Origin: Chloroflexota bacterium
GTDB taxonomy: Bacteria > Chloroflexota > UBA6077 > FW602-bin22 > JACPRP01
Direction of reading: 5' to 3'
Length of the DNA: 64,000 nucleotides
NCBI GenBank assembly: GCA_023480885.1
Contig: JAMCWX010000046.1
Location: 1 to 64,000 of the forward strand
Shown here: one piece after another, positions 1 through 8,590 of the stretch
Layout of the letters: every line of letters starts with the position of its first letter
How positions within the stretch are numbered: the stretch's first letter is position 1
Notes under the pieces: generated by a model
The model's database searches: none
The model's input: only the letters and a program-made list of their open reading frames with translations
Told to the model about the DNA's origin: nothing
Position numbers and translations under genes: made by a program

Positions 1-946
1 CACTGACTCCCCATTTGATCTTTGCTTCCGTTGAGTAGGCGATCATACCTCCTTTGAAGTACCTGGACGCTCCTGGAGCTTCGGTGATGGTATTGGCCAG
101 ATAGCCGCCAGAGCAAGACTCCATGGTCGCCAACGTCAGTCCCGCGCCGGCCAGCAACTTGCCCACCACTCCTTCTAACGTGTCGTCGTCCACGCCATAG
201 ACATACGTGCCGAGAATGTCGCGAATGCTGGCCTCCATTTCGGCGATCATCTGCCGCGCTTCGTCGACGTTTGTCGCTTTGGCCGTTACGCGCAGGTGCA
301 CCCCATCGGCTTTGGCGTAAGTTGCAAGAGTGGGGTTGGTAGACGAAACCAGTGACCTGACCATATCTTCGGCGGCTGACTCGCCTTTGCCAATGACCTT
401 AAGAGTGCGGGAGACAATTACAGCCCCAGTGGACTTCGCGCGGAGTCGGGGCGAAGCCTGCTCCTGCCACATCCGGCGCATCTCGGCAGGAACGCCTGGC
501 ATTGCTACGATGATCTTGCGGTCGCGCTCGACCCACCATCCAGGGGCGGTGCCGATAGGATTGGCTAGCGCCTGGGCTGATGGAATCAGGGTCGCCTGTT
601 TGACGTTGTGTTCTGGCATCTTGGATTTGAGCCTGGCGAACTTCTCCCGAAGCTCGCGCTCCAGCTCGGGAATGATGGCCATTTGCTCGCCCAACAATTC
701 GGCAATCGATTCCCTGGTGAGATCGTCCTCGGTGGGGCCGACTCCGCCAGTGATGATGATTACGTCTGATCGGGACCAGGCGCGTCGAAGGACTTCGACC
801 AGCCTGGCCTGGTTGTCTCCAACCTGAGAGATCCAATACAGGTCGATGCCCAGCGAGGGCAGTTGCTGAGCGATGAAGGCAGCGTTTGTGTCGACGATCT
901 GTCCAAGAAGCAGCTCAGTGCCGACGGAAAGTATCTCGGCTTTCAA
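1..946 (-). CDS. cinA: CinA family protein (competence/damage-inducible; NMN deamidase type), 3' end outside the window
   Basis: The reading frame runs off the left edge, leaving about 315 of roughly 415 expected residues. The N-terminal part is a molybdopterin-binding (MoCF) fold: it opens KAEILSVGTELLLG and carries ITGGVGPTEDD near residue 70. The visible C-terminal part begins the CinA deamidase domain, with ESCSGG near residue 278. In characterised homologues this domain converts NMN to nicotinate mononucleotide in pyridine nucleotide recycling. The start is taken as TTG at 946 because AGGAGA lies 7 bases upstream and the protein then starts at the conserved KAEI. A promoter on the same strand lies at 974-1002. 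Identity is clear; enzymatic activity is inferred from the family. Confidence 0.93.
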   Translation of the reverse strand, partial: MKAEILSVGTELLLGQIVDTNAAFIAQQLPSLGIDLYWISQVGDNQARLVEVLRRAWSRSDVIIITGGVGPTEDDLTRESIAELLGEQMAIIPELERELREKFARLKSKMPEHNVKQATLIPSAQALANPIGTAPGWWVERDRKIIVAMPGVPAEMRRMWQEQASPRLRAKSTGAVIVSRTLKVIGKGESAAEDMVRSLVSSTNPTLATYAKADGVHLRVTAKATNVDEARQMIAEMEASIRDILGTYVYGVDDDTLEGVVGKLLAGAGLTLATMESCSGGYLANTITEAPGASRYFKGGMIAYSTEAKIKWGVS

Positions 947-973
947 TTCTTTCTCTCCTATGGGGGTAACGAT

Positions 974-1002
974 AGGATAGCACATTGGATCGGGCGCTGC
1001 AA
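974..1002 (-). promoter_or_regulatory. sigma-70-type promoter for cinA
   Basis: On the minus strand TTGCAG (997-1002) and TATCCT (974-979) are separated by 17 bases. Transcription would begin near 967, about 20 bases before the cinA TTG start. Confidence 0.5.
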
Positions 1003-1067
1003 CTTGCTAGACAAGGCGCAGGCTCTGATGTTAGAATTGTGTAATCGCTCCGAGATGGAGGTCGCTC

Positions 1068-2066
1068 GTGTCCGCTATGACGAAAACCGAACGGGTCATG
1101 GCCGCCTTGCGAGGAGAGCCAGTCGATCACGTTCCTGTCAGTCTGTGGGGCCATAATTACCTGAAAGAATGGACACCTGATGGATTGGCTGAGGCGATGC
1201 TCGATTTTCACAGGAAGTACGACTGGGACTACATGAAGGTCAACCCGCGGGCAAGCTACCACGTAGAGGACTGGGGCGCAAAGTACGAGCCCACTGGCGA
1301 TCCCCACAGGGCTCCTGTCTTTGTTGGCGGGCCCATCAAGGCTGTCCGCGACTGGAACAATCTTTGGGTCCTCGATCCACATAAAGGCGTGCTGGGCGAG
1401 CATCTGAAGGCTCTGGAGTCGATCAGAGATGGTTTGGCCGGAAATGCGCCCTGGCTACAAACTGTTTTCTCTCCTCTGGGGGTGGCGAAGTACCTTGTGG
1501 GCAATAACATGGACATCGTTCGAGCGCATATGCGCGAGGATGCCAACAGCGTCCACTACGGACTGTCGGTGATTGCCAGAACCTTCGCCGAGTACGCGAC
1601 GCGGTGCCTCGAACTAGGAGCAAGCGGCATCTTCTTCGCCACAACAGGATGGGCGAGTTCGGATGCGCTCGGCGAGGAAGATTACGTGCTCTTTGGCAAG
1701 AAATATGATCTGGAGGTGCTGGAAGCCGTACGTGATCGGGGCACCTTCAACGTTCTTCACAACTGCGGCCAGAACATCTTCTTCAACCTTCTGTCCTATT
1801 ATCCTGTGCACGCGATCAGTTGGGCAGCAACTTTGCCTGGCAATCCCAGACTCAAAGATGCGTTTGACCTTACCGACAAAGCCCTTATGGGCGGTATCAG
1901 CGAAAAGACCACGCTGCGGTCTGGCACACCAGCGCAGGTAGCAACTGAGGCGCGCGAGGCATTGAGACAGACCAACGGAATACGTTTTCTGCTTGCACCA
2001 GGTTGCTCTATCCCCACAACCTGTCCAGAAGCCAACCTCTGGGCATTGAAGGCTGCGATCCTTTGA
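1068..2066 (+). CDS. uroporphyrinogen decarboxylase (URO-D) superfamily protein, probably not the heme enzyme
   Basis: This 332-residue protein has the URO-D superfamily opening TKTERVMAALRGEPVDHVPVSLWG. It also has the family's late barrel features, LHNCGQN near residue 233 and MGGISEKTTL near 275. Members include the heme enzyme HemE and methyl-cobamide:CoM or corrinoid methyltransferases. The N terminus lacks the arginine-rich FRQAGR signature of true HemE, so a methyltransferase or decarboxylase on another substrate is more likely. The GTG start at 1068 has GGAGGT 5 bases upstream; ATG at 1077 is the alternative. It is divergent from cinA and followed 26 bases later by a DedA-type gene. 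The acs cluster far downstream makes a one-carbon role plausible but unproven. Confidence 0.8.
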   Translation: MSAMTKTERVMAALRGEPVDHVPVSLWGHNYLKEWTPDGLAEAMLDFHRKYDWDYMKVNPRASYHVEDWGAKYEPTGDPHRAPVFVGGPIKAVRDWNNLWVLDPHKGVLGEHLKALESIRDGLAGNAPWLQTVFSPLGVAKYLVGNNMDIVRAHMREDANSVHYGLSVIARTFAEYATRCLELGASGIFFATTGWASSDALGEEDYVLFGKKYDLEVLEAVRDRGTFNVLHNCGQNIFFNLLSYYPVHAISWAATLPGNPRLKDAFDLTDKALMGGISEKTTLRSGTPAQVATEAREALRQTNGIRFLLAPGCSIPTTCPEANLWALKAAIL

Positions 2067-2092
2067 GGTATTGCGATTCTTTGTGATAAGGG

Positions 2093-2671
2093 ATGCTGGA
2101 GATGAAAGAAGGCATCTTAGTAGCCTCCAGGAGCGCCTGGGCGAAAAGACTTGCGGGCGCAGCTTTGATTCTGCTGGTGCTTGCCATCTCAGGCTGGCTT
2201 GCCTTCGCTCGCCCCGATTTCGAGAGCCTTGGCGTTTACGGCTATCCCGGACTGTTTCTCATAATGGCAGCGTCGAGCGCCAGTATTTTTGTGCCGTTGC
2301 CGGGACTTGCCACAGTCGTGGCTGCCGGTTCCATTGCAAACCCCTTCCTGGTAGCCATTTTCGGGGGAATGGGCAGCGCCATTGGCGAGATGACAGGATA
2401 CGCCGCGGGGTACGGCGGCAGGTCGATTATAGATGACAGGAACGTTCGATTTCTCAAGTATTTCGAGAGGTGGCTCCGAAGCTACGGCTTCCTCACACTG
2501 GTTGTGTTCGCAGCGGTCCCCAATCCCTTTTTCGATCTGGCAGGCGTCGCCGCTGGCTCGCTAGGCTATCCTGCCAAGAGGTTCCTCTTTGCAGTAGCCA
2601 TCGGCAAGGTGCTTAAGTGCCTGCTCCTGGCGTATCTCGGCAAGGCAACGTTGCCGTTTCTGTTGGGGTAG
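2093..2671 (+). CDS. DedA/VTT-domain (SNARE-associated) membrane protein
   Basis: This 192-residue integral membrane protein has hydrophobic segments at about 20-40, 50-70, 75-95, 125-150 and 165-185. Between them lie the VTT-domain features: a re-entrant PLPGLAT-like loop, the glycine-rich GGMGSAIGEMTGYAAGYGG and the later FAAVPNPFFDLAGVAAG. DedA proteins are linked to lipid-carrier recycling and membrane homeostasis. It follows the URO-D-like gene by 26 bases in the same direction and may share its transcript. The start is uncertain: the ATG codons at 2093 and 2102 both lack a well-spaced ribosome-binding site. It is convergent with the FtsH-like gene, with 14 bases between stops. Confidence 0.85.
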   Translation: MLEMKEGILVASRSAWAKRLAGAALILLVLAISGWLAFARPDFESLGVYGYPGLFLIMAASSASIFVPLPGLATVVAAGSIANPFLVAIFGGMGSAIGEMTGYAAGYGGRSIIDDRNVRFLKYFERWLRSYGFLTLVVFAAVPNPFFDLAGVAAGSLGYPAKRFLFAVAIGKVLKCLLLAYLGKATLPFLLG

Positions 2672-2685
2672 GGAACCTCTTCTAC

Positions 2686-4485
2686 CTAGGCTGCAAACTC
2701 GATCTGTCCCGAATTCTGCTGCGGTGGCTCGTCAGCGGCGTTCAACTCGGGAACCCTCTGCAGCGCGGCGGACTTAGATCTCGATTCCTCCGCGTTCTTA
2801 ATGATCTGCATAATCTCGTCGCCGTCAAGCTCGCCTTTTGCCAGAAGACCCTGAGCGATAGACATAACGGCTTCCCTGTTGTCCTCCAGCAGCTTCTTGA
2901 CTTGCTTGAACTGATCGTCGAGGAGTTTCTCGATCTTCCTTTTCGTGCGCTCGTCCGGAGCTATCTCGTTGAACGCCCTTGTAGAGTAGAGAGAGCCATC
3001 CATGCCAAACCAGCCGATGCAGGCCGCAGCCATCCGTGTGGCCTGCTCCAGATCGGAAGTAACGCCCGACAGCTCGGTTCCCAGGAAGATCTGTTCCGCC
3101 GCTCGACTCGCGAGCGAGGACTGGATGTCGGCTAGTATCTCTTGCTTGTCTCTAGTGTGCCTCTCTTCTCGCGGCTTGGTGGCAGACAAGCCCAGAGCCT
3201 GTCCGTGACGGATTATCGTCACTTTAGACATTCGCTCGTTGGGCAACAGCTTGTATTGCGCGAAGCAGTGCCCCGCTTCGTGATAGGCGATGCGGTATTT
3301 TTCCTCTTCAGATATGCTGCGAATGGGCTGTCGCAAGCCCCACTCGTGGGCCTCCCGGGCTGCGGTGAAGTCGTGGTATTCGATGGCATCGCGGCTATCG
3401 AAATGAGCCATTACGACAGCTTCGTTGATCACGTACTTGATAGAAACGGGTGAGTAGCCGATAGTGTCTGACGCCATCTTATTGATCGGCATTTCCTTGT
3501 GCTTAACTTTGTCCAGGTAATACTGGATGATGTCCTTGCGTCCGTCGTAGTCGGGCAGGTCGACGACTATTTTGCGGTCGAAACGGCCTGGCCGAACGAG
3601 GGCAGGGTCGAGAATGTCTGGGAGGTTGGTTGCGCCGATGGTAAGCACATTGGGCACGTGGGCTTTGCCACTGCGTAGGCCCATCTTCCTGAGCAGCTTA
3701 TTAATCCAGCCTTGATCGATGTTTGGCGGGTCCATCTGAAGCAGAAGCTCGTTGAGCAGACCCATGCCGCCGGCCCCCATCATTCCTCCGAGGAAGCCTC
3801 CTGCCCCAGCTCCGGCCTGTGCCGCGCGGCTCTGGCCTATGGCGTCGATCTCGTCGATGAAGACGATGCACGCGCCATACTGCCTGGCCTTCTTGCGTGC
3901 CTTGCTGTACAGCATCATTATTCGCAGGTTAGAGATGCCAAAGAACATGTTCTGAAAGCTCGGCGCAGAGGCGTAGCAGAAAGGGACGCCGGCTTCGGTG
4001 GAGATGGCCTGCGCGAGGTACGTCTTGCCCGTTCCTGGCGGACCTACCAGCAGAAGACCTCTGTGCACCTCGCCTCCCATCTCTTTGAACGATTTGACAC
4101 CTCGCAGCAGCGTAACCACGCGCCGCGCCACCTCCACAATGTCTTCGGCTCCTTTAACATCTTTGAATGAAATCCCTGATTCGCCTGGCTCGACCCAGTA
4201 CGTTCGTCCTCGCCCAAGAAACCAGAACATCGCGCCAAACTGGATAACGACGAAGACGATAGCGAACGCGATCTGGAAAAGCATCATAAGGGCGTACAGT
4301 ATATACGGTGCCCAGGCACTTAAGTTCGGCACCACGAGTAAGTATGAACCTGCGAACAACGCGATCCAAAAAACAATGGCCTTCCAATGCCTTTGTGCAC
4401 GGTTCAAGACGCGATCGATGGCCTCATCGATCTCATCTTCCTTTCTGTCACCAATCCTATCAGTCATATCGTTCAGGTCGCTCAA
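2686..4485 (-). CDS. membrane-anchored FtsH-like AAA+ zinc protease
   Basis: The 599 residues show two membrane segments (about 35-55 and 60-90), then an AAA+ domain with Walker A GPPGTGKT near 148 and Walker B FIDEID near 210. An arginine-finger region RPGRFDRK follows, then an M41 peptidase domain with the zinc site HEAGH near 413. The third ligand is probably the Asp of GVTSDLEQAT near 484. All catalytic parts look intact. Unlike housekeeping FtsH it lacks a sizeable periplasmic domain and has a glycine-rich insert (AGAGAGGFLGG) after Walker B, so it is likely a specialised paralogue. The TTG start has GGAGG 6 bases upstream. It follows a small anchored protein by 13 bases, and that pair diverges from prkA-yhbH-spoVR. 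A role in membrane protein quality control under stress is inferred. Confidence 0.9.
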   Translation of the reverse strand: MSDLNDMTDRIGDRKEDEIDEAIDRVLNRAQRHWKAIVFWIALFAGSYLLVVPNLSAWAPYILYALMMLFQIAFAIVFVVIQFGAMFWFLGRGRTYWVEPGESGISFKDVKGAEDIVEVARRVVTLLRGVKSFKEMGGEVHRGLLLVGPPGTGKTYLAQAISTEAGVPFCYASAPSFQNMFFGISNLRIMMLYSKARKKARQYGACIVFIDEIDAIGQSRAAQAGAGAGGFLGGMMGAGGMGLLNELLLQMDPPNIDQGWINKLLRKMGLRSGKAHVPNVLTIGATNLPDILDPALVRPGRFDRKIVVDLPDYDGRKDIIQYYLDKVKHKEMPINKMASDTIGYSPVSIKYVINEAVVMAHFDSRDAIEYHDFTAAREAHEWGLRQPIRSISEEEKYRIAYHEAGHCFAQYKLLPNERMSKVTIIRHGQALGLSATKPREERHTRDKQEILADIQSSLASRAAEQIFLGTELSGVTSDLEQATRMAAACIGWFGMDGSLYSTRAFNEIAPDERTKRKIEKLLDDQFKQVKKLLEDNREAVMSIAQGLLAKGELDGDEIMQIIKNAEESRSKSAALQRVPELNAADEPPQQNSGQIEFAA

Positions 4486-4498
4486 TTCTCGCCTCCCC

Positions 4499-5008
4499 TC
4501 ATTCCACCTTGCTTATCTTGCCATCTCGATCTACTGTGAACACAAAAGGAATTTGTTGTAACTCGCCCGCTTTACTGATGTTGCGGGCGGAAACTACGTA
4601 GAAGTACAAATGGTGGCCGTCTTGCAAAGGATAACCGCCGACGAATACTGCATCCTCGAATCTGGTGCCCTTGTCCCTTATCTCAGTCAGTTGCTTCTGC
4701 AAAGTGTCGATGCTCTCTCCTCTTTCCAGGGCCGACCTTTGCGCAGCCTGGCTCATGGCGTTCCAAACGCGTTTGGCGTTGAAATCTGCGTGCCCCTTTA
4801 GATACTCTTCTACGAAAGGGGAGGGATATTTGGAATCGGCGGAAGTATACGTTGACGAAGAAGGCTGCGCTGCCAGGTGTCCGATGAGTGACAGCAAGAG
4901 GGCTATCGTAAGAAGAAACGTGAGCGAGCTGCTAGTTTTGTGCTGAGCGAGAAACCTGATACCCCGAACCAAGAGCCGCTTGAAGACGCGCGCTGACAAC
5001 ACGGACAT
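4499..5008 (-). CDS. signal-anchored protein of unknown function, upstream partner of the FtsH-like protease
   Basis: This protein of about 169 residues is not recognised. A basic N terminus (KRLLVRGIRFLAQHK) precedes one hydrophobic segment (LTFLLTIALLLSLIGHLA), so it is either secreted or anchored with a C-terminal domain outside. The outer part has a helical stretch and then a beta-rich end (VFVGGYPLQDGHHLYFYVVSARN, later IPFVFTVDRDGKISKVE) resembling small extracellular sensor or adaptor domains. The start at 5008 is chosen because GAAAGG lies 6 bases upstream; ATG 5011 and TTG 5014 are alternatives. The 13-base gap to the protease gene suggests one operon, so it may be a substrate-delivery or modulating partner. 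That is inference only. Confidence 0.7.
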   Translation of the reverse strand: MSVLSARVFKRLLVRGIRFLAQHKTSSSLTFLLTIALLLSLIGHLAAQPSSSTYTSADSKYPSPFVEEYLKGHADFNAKRVWNAMSQAAQRSALERGESIDTLQKQLTEIRDKGTRFEDAVFVGGYPLQDGHHLYFYVVSARNISKAGELQQIPFVFTVDRDGKISKVE

Positions 5009-5075
5009 CATCAACCTTTCGACAGTTATCCCCTTATCCGTTCCTCTGGCTCATTTCGTTCCAACTGCCGAATAC

Positions 5076-5091
5076 TGCACGAACTGTGCCG
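5076..5091 (-). promoter_or_regulatory. sigma-54-type -24/-12 promoter motif for the 169-aa protein/FtsH-like operon
   Basis: The minus strand reads CGGCACAGTTCGTGCA, with GG (5089-5090) and GC (5077-5078) exactly 10 bases apart as required for sigma-54. It differs from consensus at the base before GG and at TTGC, which is GTGC here. Transcription would begin near 5065. Confidence 0.5.
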
Positions 5092-5123
5092 CACATTCAC
5101 GTCTGATTTTTCTTTGGCAGGAA

Positions 5124-5139
5124 TGGCACAGTTCTTGCA
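5124..5139 (+). promoter_or_regulatory. prkA: sigma-54-type -24/-12 promoter motif for prkA-yhbH-spoVR
   Basis: TGGCACAGTTCTTGCA matches the consensus TGGCAC-N5-TTGCA, with GG at 5125-5126 and GC at 5137-5138 separated by 10 bases. Start would be near 5150, giving a leader of about 130 bases to prkA. In enterobacteria the homologous yeaGH operon is known to be sigma-54/NtrC dependent, which supports the call. Confidence 0.72.
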
Positions 5140-5280
5140 CCAATGCGAAGCAGACACGGTTTCGCAGTCGAGGCTACAGGGCTAAAGAGAACGCGAAGGA
5201 GCTTGAAGTTGACGTAACGCTAGTCACGTTGACCGTGTGCATGGTGGCGACCTAAAGGGCCGGCTATTTCCTCGACTAAA

Positions 5281-7302
5281 ATGAGTGATTGGCACGGCCT
5301 ATTTTTGTGGGAAGTCGGAATGAAGAAAAAGAGTGATCGAGGACGGGGGGAATCCAAGAAAACCTCCGCAACGTGGCAACAATCTCGGAAAGGAAGTGAG
5401 GAGGCCGTGGATCTTGTCTCCAGACTAGAGCAACACCGAGCCGAAGAGCAGAAGCTAGCTTGGGAAGGGTCGTTCAAAGATTACTTCGACATCGTGGCCA
5501 AAGACGCCAGGGCAGCACAATTGTCCCACGCCAGAATCTACGACATGGTGATGGATGCTGGGACGGAGACGGGGCGATATGGCGAACCGACCTACAAGTT
5601 CTTCACATCAGAGCTTTTCGGCCTTGATAAAACGCTGCAGCAGCTAGTCGACTATTTCCACTCTGCCGCAAAAAGGCTAGAGGTTCGAAAGCGAATATTG
5701 CTGCTAATGGGGCCTGTTGGGGGCGGCAAATCGACCATCGTGGCCATGCTGAAGCGCGGCCTTGAGAAGTATACGCGCACGGAAGAGGGCGGTGTCTACG
5801 CGATAAAAGGGTGTCCTATGCATGAGGAGCCGCTGCACCTCATTCCGGAAGAGCTTCGCCAGGAAGTAGAAAAGGAGTATGACCTTTATATCGAGGGCGA
5901 TCTCTGCCCTGCGTGCCGGCAAATGGTCCAGGATGTTTACCACGGCAAGATCGAGGACGTGGTCGTGCAGCGCATCAGCTTCACAGAGAAAAACAGGATA
6001 GGCATTGGTACTTTCTCGCCCAGCGATCCTAAATCCCAGGATATCTCTGAACTTACGGGATCGATAGACCTGTCTACCATCGGGCAGTATGGTGTAGAGT
6101 CGGACCCACGTGCGTACCGTTTCGACGGGGAGCTTAACATAGCTAACCGCGGACTAATGGAGTTTATCGAAATGCTGAAATGCGACGAGAAGTTCCTGTA
6201 CGGGCTTCTTACCCTGTCGCAAGAGCAGAATATTAAGACCGGTCGTTTTGCAATGATCTATGCCGACGAGGTCATTATCTCGCACACTAACGAGAGCGAA
6301 TACAACGCTTTCATCGCCAATAAGAAATCGGAAGCGTTGCAGGATCGCATCATCGTCATCAAGGTACCTTACAACCTAAGAGTTTCTGACGAGGTGAAGA
6401 TCTATCAAAAGCTGGTGTCGCAGAGCGACCTCAAGGGTGTCCACATCGCGCCCTACACTCTGAGAGTAGCGAGCATTTTCGCGGTCCTTTCGCGGCTTCA
6501 GGAGTCGAAGAAAGCCGGCATGAGCCTGATGAAGAAGCTGAAGCTCTACGACGGCGAGGATGTGGAGAATTTTACACAGAAGGATGTGCGTGAACTGCGA
6601 GAGGAAGCTCCGAGGGAAGGTATGGAGGGCATCTCACCTCGCTACGTCATCAACCGGTTGTCCACAGCGTTGGTGCGCGACAACGTTTCTTGCATTAACG
6701 CCCTCGATACTTTGCGCGCGTTACGTGATGGATTCGATCAGCACACGAGTATCAGCAGGGAAGATCACGAGCGATATCTGAATTTGATTGCCGAAACCAG
6801 GAGAGAGTACGACGAGTTGGCGAAGACGGAAGTGCAGAAGGCATTCGTCTACGCTTTCGAGGAGTCGGCGAGAACACTATTGAACAACTATCTGGATAAC
6901 GTCGAGGCATTTTGCAATGCCCAGAAGATAAAGGATCCGATCACGGAGGAGGAAATGGAGCCTGATGAGAAGCTAATGCGCTCTATCGAAGAGCAAATTG
7001 GCATCACCGAGAATGCCAAGAAGGCGTTCCGCGAAGAGATTCTAATCAGGCTCTCGTCGCTGGCCAGGAAAGGGCAGAAGTTCAACTATTCGTCCCACGA
7101 GCGTCTGCGCGAGGCAATCGAGAAGAAGCTCTTTGCCGATCTGCGGGACGTCGTGAAGATAACTACGTCGTCGAAGACGCCCGATGCCGAGCAACTTCGC
7201 CGCATTAACGACGTCGTCGACAGGCTGATCGAGAAACATGGCTACTGCCCAGTGTGCGCCAACGAGCTTCTGAAGTACGTTGGGACTCTTCTGAATCGGT
7301 AG
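5281..7302 (+). CDS. prkA: PrkA-family AAA+ serine protein kinase (YeaG type)
   Basis: The 673-residue protein matches PrkA along its length. An N-terminal AAA domain has Walker A GPVGGGKST (about 144-152), followed by the cysteine pair of the family (KGCPMHEEPL and LCPACRQM). A conserved centre includes NRGLMEFIEMLKCDEKFL and IYADEVIISHTNESEY. The C-terminal third is the proposed kinase-like region, ending in the CPVCANELLKYVGTLL tail. Family members are 630-650 residues; the extra length is mostly N-terminal. ATG 5281 lacks a clear ribosome-binding site, and ATG 5320 (MKKKSDRG) is a plausible alternative. It leads the classical prkA-yhbH-spoVR trio, linked to stationary-phase, sporulation or nitrogen-stress responses in other bacteria. 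A sigma-54 motif lies upstream. Confidence 0.95.
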   Translation: MSDWHGLFLWEVGMKKKSDRGRGESKKTSATWQQSRKGSEEAVDLVSRLEQHRAEEQKLAWEGSFKDYFDIVAKDARAAQLSHARIYDMVMDAGTETGRYGEPTYKFFTSELFGLDKTLQQLVDYFHSAAKRLEVRKRILLLMGPVGGGKSTIVAMLKRGLEKYTRTEEGGVYAIKGCPMHEEPLHLIPEELRQEVEKEYDLYIEGDLCPACRQMVQDVYHGKIEDVVVQRISFTEKNRIGIGTFSPSDPKSQDISELTGSIDLSTIGQYGVESDPRAYRFDGELNIANRGLMEFIEMLKCDEKFLYGLLTLSQEQNIKTGRFAMIYADEVIISHTNESEYNAFIANKKSEALQDRIIVIKVPYNLRVSDEVKIYQKLVSQSDLKGVHIAPYTLRVASIFAVLSRLQESKKAGMSLMKKLKLYDGEDVENFTQKDVRELREEAPREGMEGISPRYVINRLSTALVRDNVSCINALDTLRALRDGFDQHTSISREDHERYLNLIAETRREYDELAKTEVQKAFVYAFEESARTLLNNYLDNVEAFCNAQKIKDPITEEEMEPDEKLMRSIEEQIGITENAKKAFREEILIRLSSLARKGQKFNYSSHERLREAIEKKLFADLRDVVKITTSSKTPDAEQLRRINDVVDRLIEKHGYCPVCANELLKYVGTLLNR

Positions 7303-7437
7303 GGACAAGGGGAGCATGACTCGGTAATCCACGGGACTGAAAGACCTCAACAGGCGCTTATGCGCAGTCCTGGTCGCGGTGTTTCCAGGCCAGGGCCCCT
7401 GGTCCTGTCTCTCCCCAGTCCAAGGAGGTTCGGACAA

Positions 7438-8583
7438 GTGTTGCAGTCAATCTCACTATCGAAGCACGATTGGTCACTTCACCGAAAGGGCCCGGCCGAT
7501 CAAGCCAGGCACGCCGAGAAGGTGAAGGAAGCTATAAAGGGTAATCTTGCCAACATCATCAGTCAGGAGGCCATCATTACTTCTGATGGCAACAGAATCG
7601 TTAAGGTCCCAATCAAGTCCCTAGAATTGCCCAGGTTTCGCTATGAGTTTCGCAAGAAGCAACAGGTTGGGCAAGGAGAAGGGGATTCTGGCGTCGGCGA
7701 CGTGCTGAATCCAGGCCAGAAAGGCCAGGGAAAGGGGAAACAGGCGGGAGACCAACCGGGGATCGATTACTATGAAGCCGAGATTACCATCGAGGAGCTG
7801 GCTGGACTTCTGTTTGAAGATCTCGGCCTGCCTAATTTACAGCGAAAGCTGGGAGCGGAAGTAGAAGGCGCCGGGATTCGCTACAACGACATTCACAAAG
7901 TGGGCATTATGTCGAACCTGGATAAGAAACGGACGATCATGGAGAACATCCGACGTAATGCTTTGACGGGCCACGTACCCGTATTTCAGAAGGTGAGGCA
8001 GGAAGATTTGCGATTCCGCACCTGGAATCCCGACGTGCAGCGCGAGACAAACGCAGTCGTAATTGCTATGCGCGATGTGTCCGCCAGCATGGGAGAGTTC
8101 GAAAAGTACATCACGCGCAGTTTCTATTTCTGGATGGTGAGATTCCTGCGGAGCAAGTACAACAACGTCCGGATAGTCTTCATAACACACCACACCGAAG
8201 CGAAAGAAGTTGACGAAGAAACTTTCTTCAAGCTGGGAGAAAGCGGTGGCACGAAGGTCTCGTCGGCTTACAAGCTGGCTCTGGACATAATCAAGATGCG
8301 TTACGACCCGGAGAGCTGGAACATCTATCCGTTCCATTTCTCCGATGGCGATAACTGGGGTGATGGCGATAATAAGCTCTGCGTGGAACTGGTTAACAAA
8401 CTCATCGAAACCTGCAATATCTTTGGCTATGGCGAGATACAGGAAAGTCGACATAGCTCCCCAAGCACCTTAATGTCTGCCTTCCTGTCGATCCAAAACG
8501 AAAGATTCATACCTGTGACCATAGCGGACAAAGCCGACGTGTATCCTTCGCTGCGCAAGTTCTTCGCTAGAAGAGAAGGGTGA
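7438..8583 (+). CDS. yhbH: YhbH/YeaH family protein (DUF444, VWA-like)
   Basis: The 381 residues match YhbH/YeaH: the opening SISLSKHDWSLHRKGPADQARHAEKVKEAI, a lysine- and glycine-rich linker, and VGQGEGDSGVGDV near residue 80. A C-terminal von Willebrand A-like domain has a MIDAS-type RDVSASMGEFEK, GGTKVSSAYKLA and FHFSDGDNWGDGDN. The GTG start at 7438 is preferred because AAGGAGG lies 9 bases upstream; an in-frame upstream extension lacks homology. The partner kinase PrkA ends 135 bases before and SpoVR begins 7 bases after. The three proteins are thought to act together, but the molecular role of YhbH is not settled. Confidence 0.93.
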   Translation: MLQSISLSKHDWSLHRKGPADQARHAEKVKEAIKGNLANIISQEAIITSDGNRIVKVPIKSLELPRFRYEFRKKQQVGQGEGDSGVGDVLNPGQKGQGKGKQAGDQPGIDYYEAEITIEELAGLLFEDLGLPNLQRKLGAEVEGAGIRYNDIHKVGIMSNLDKKRTIMENIRRNALTGHVPVFQKVRQEDLRFRTWNPDVQRETNAVVIAMRDVSASMGEFEKYITRSFYFWMVRFLRSKYNNVRIVFITHHTEAKEVDEETFFKLGESGGTKVSSAYKLALDIIKMRYDPESWNIYPFHFSDGDNWGDGDNKLCVELVNKLIETCNIFGYGEIQESRHSSPSTLMSAFLSIQNERFIPVTIADKADVYPSLRKFFARREG

Positions 8584-8590
8584 ATCGTAA

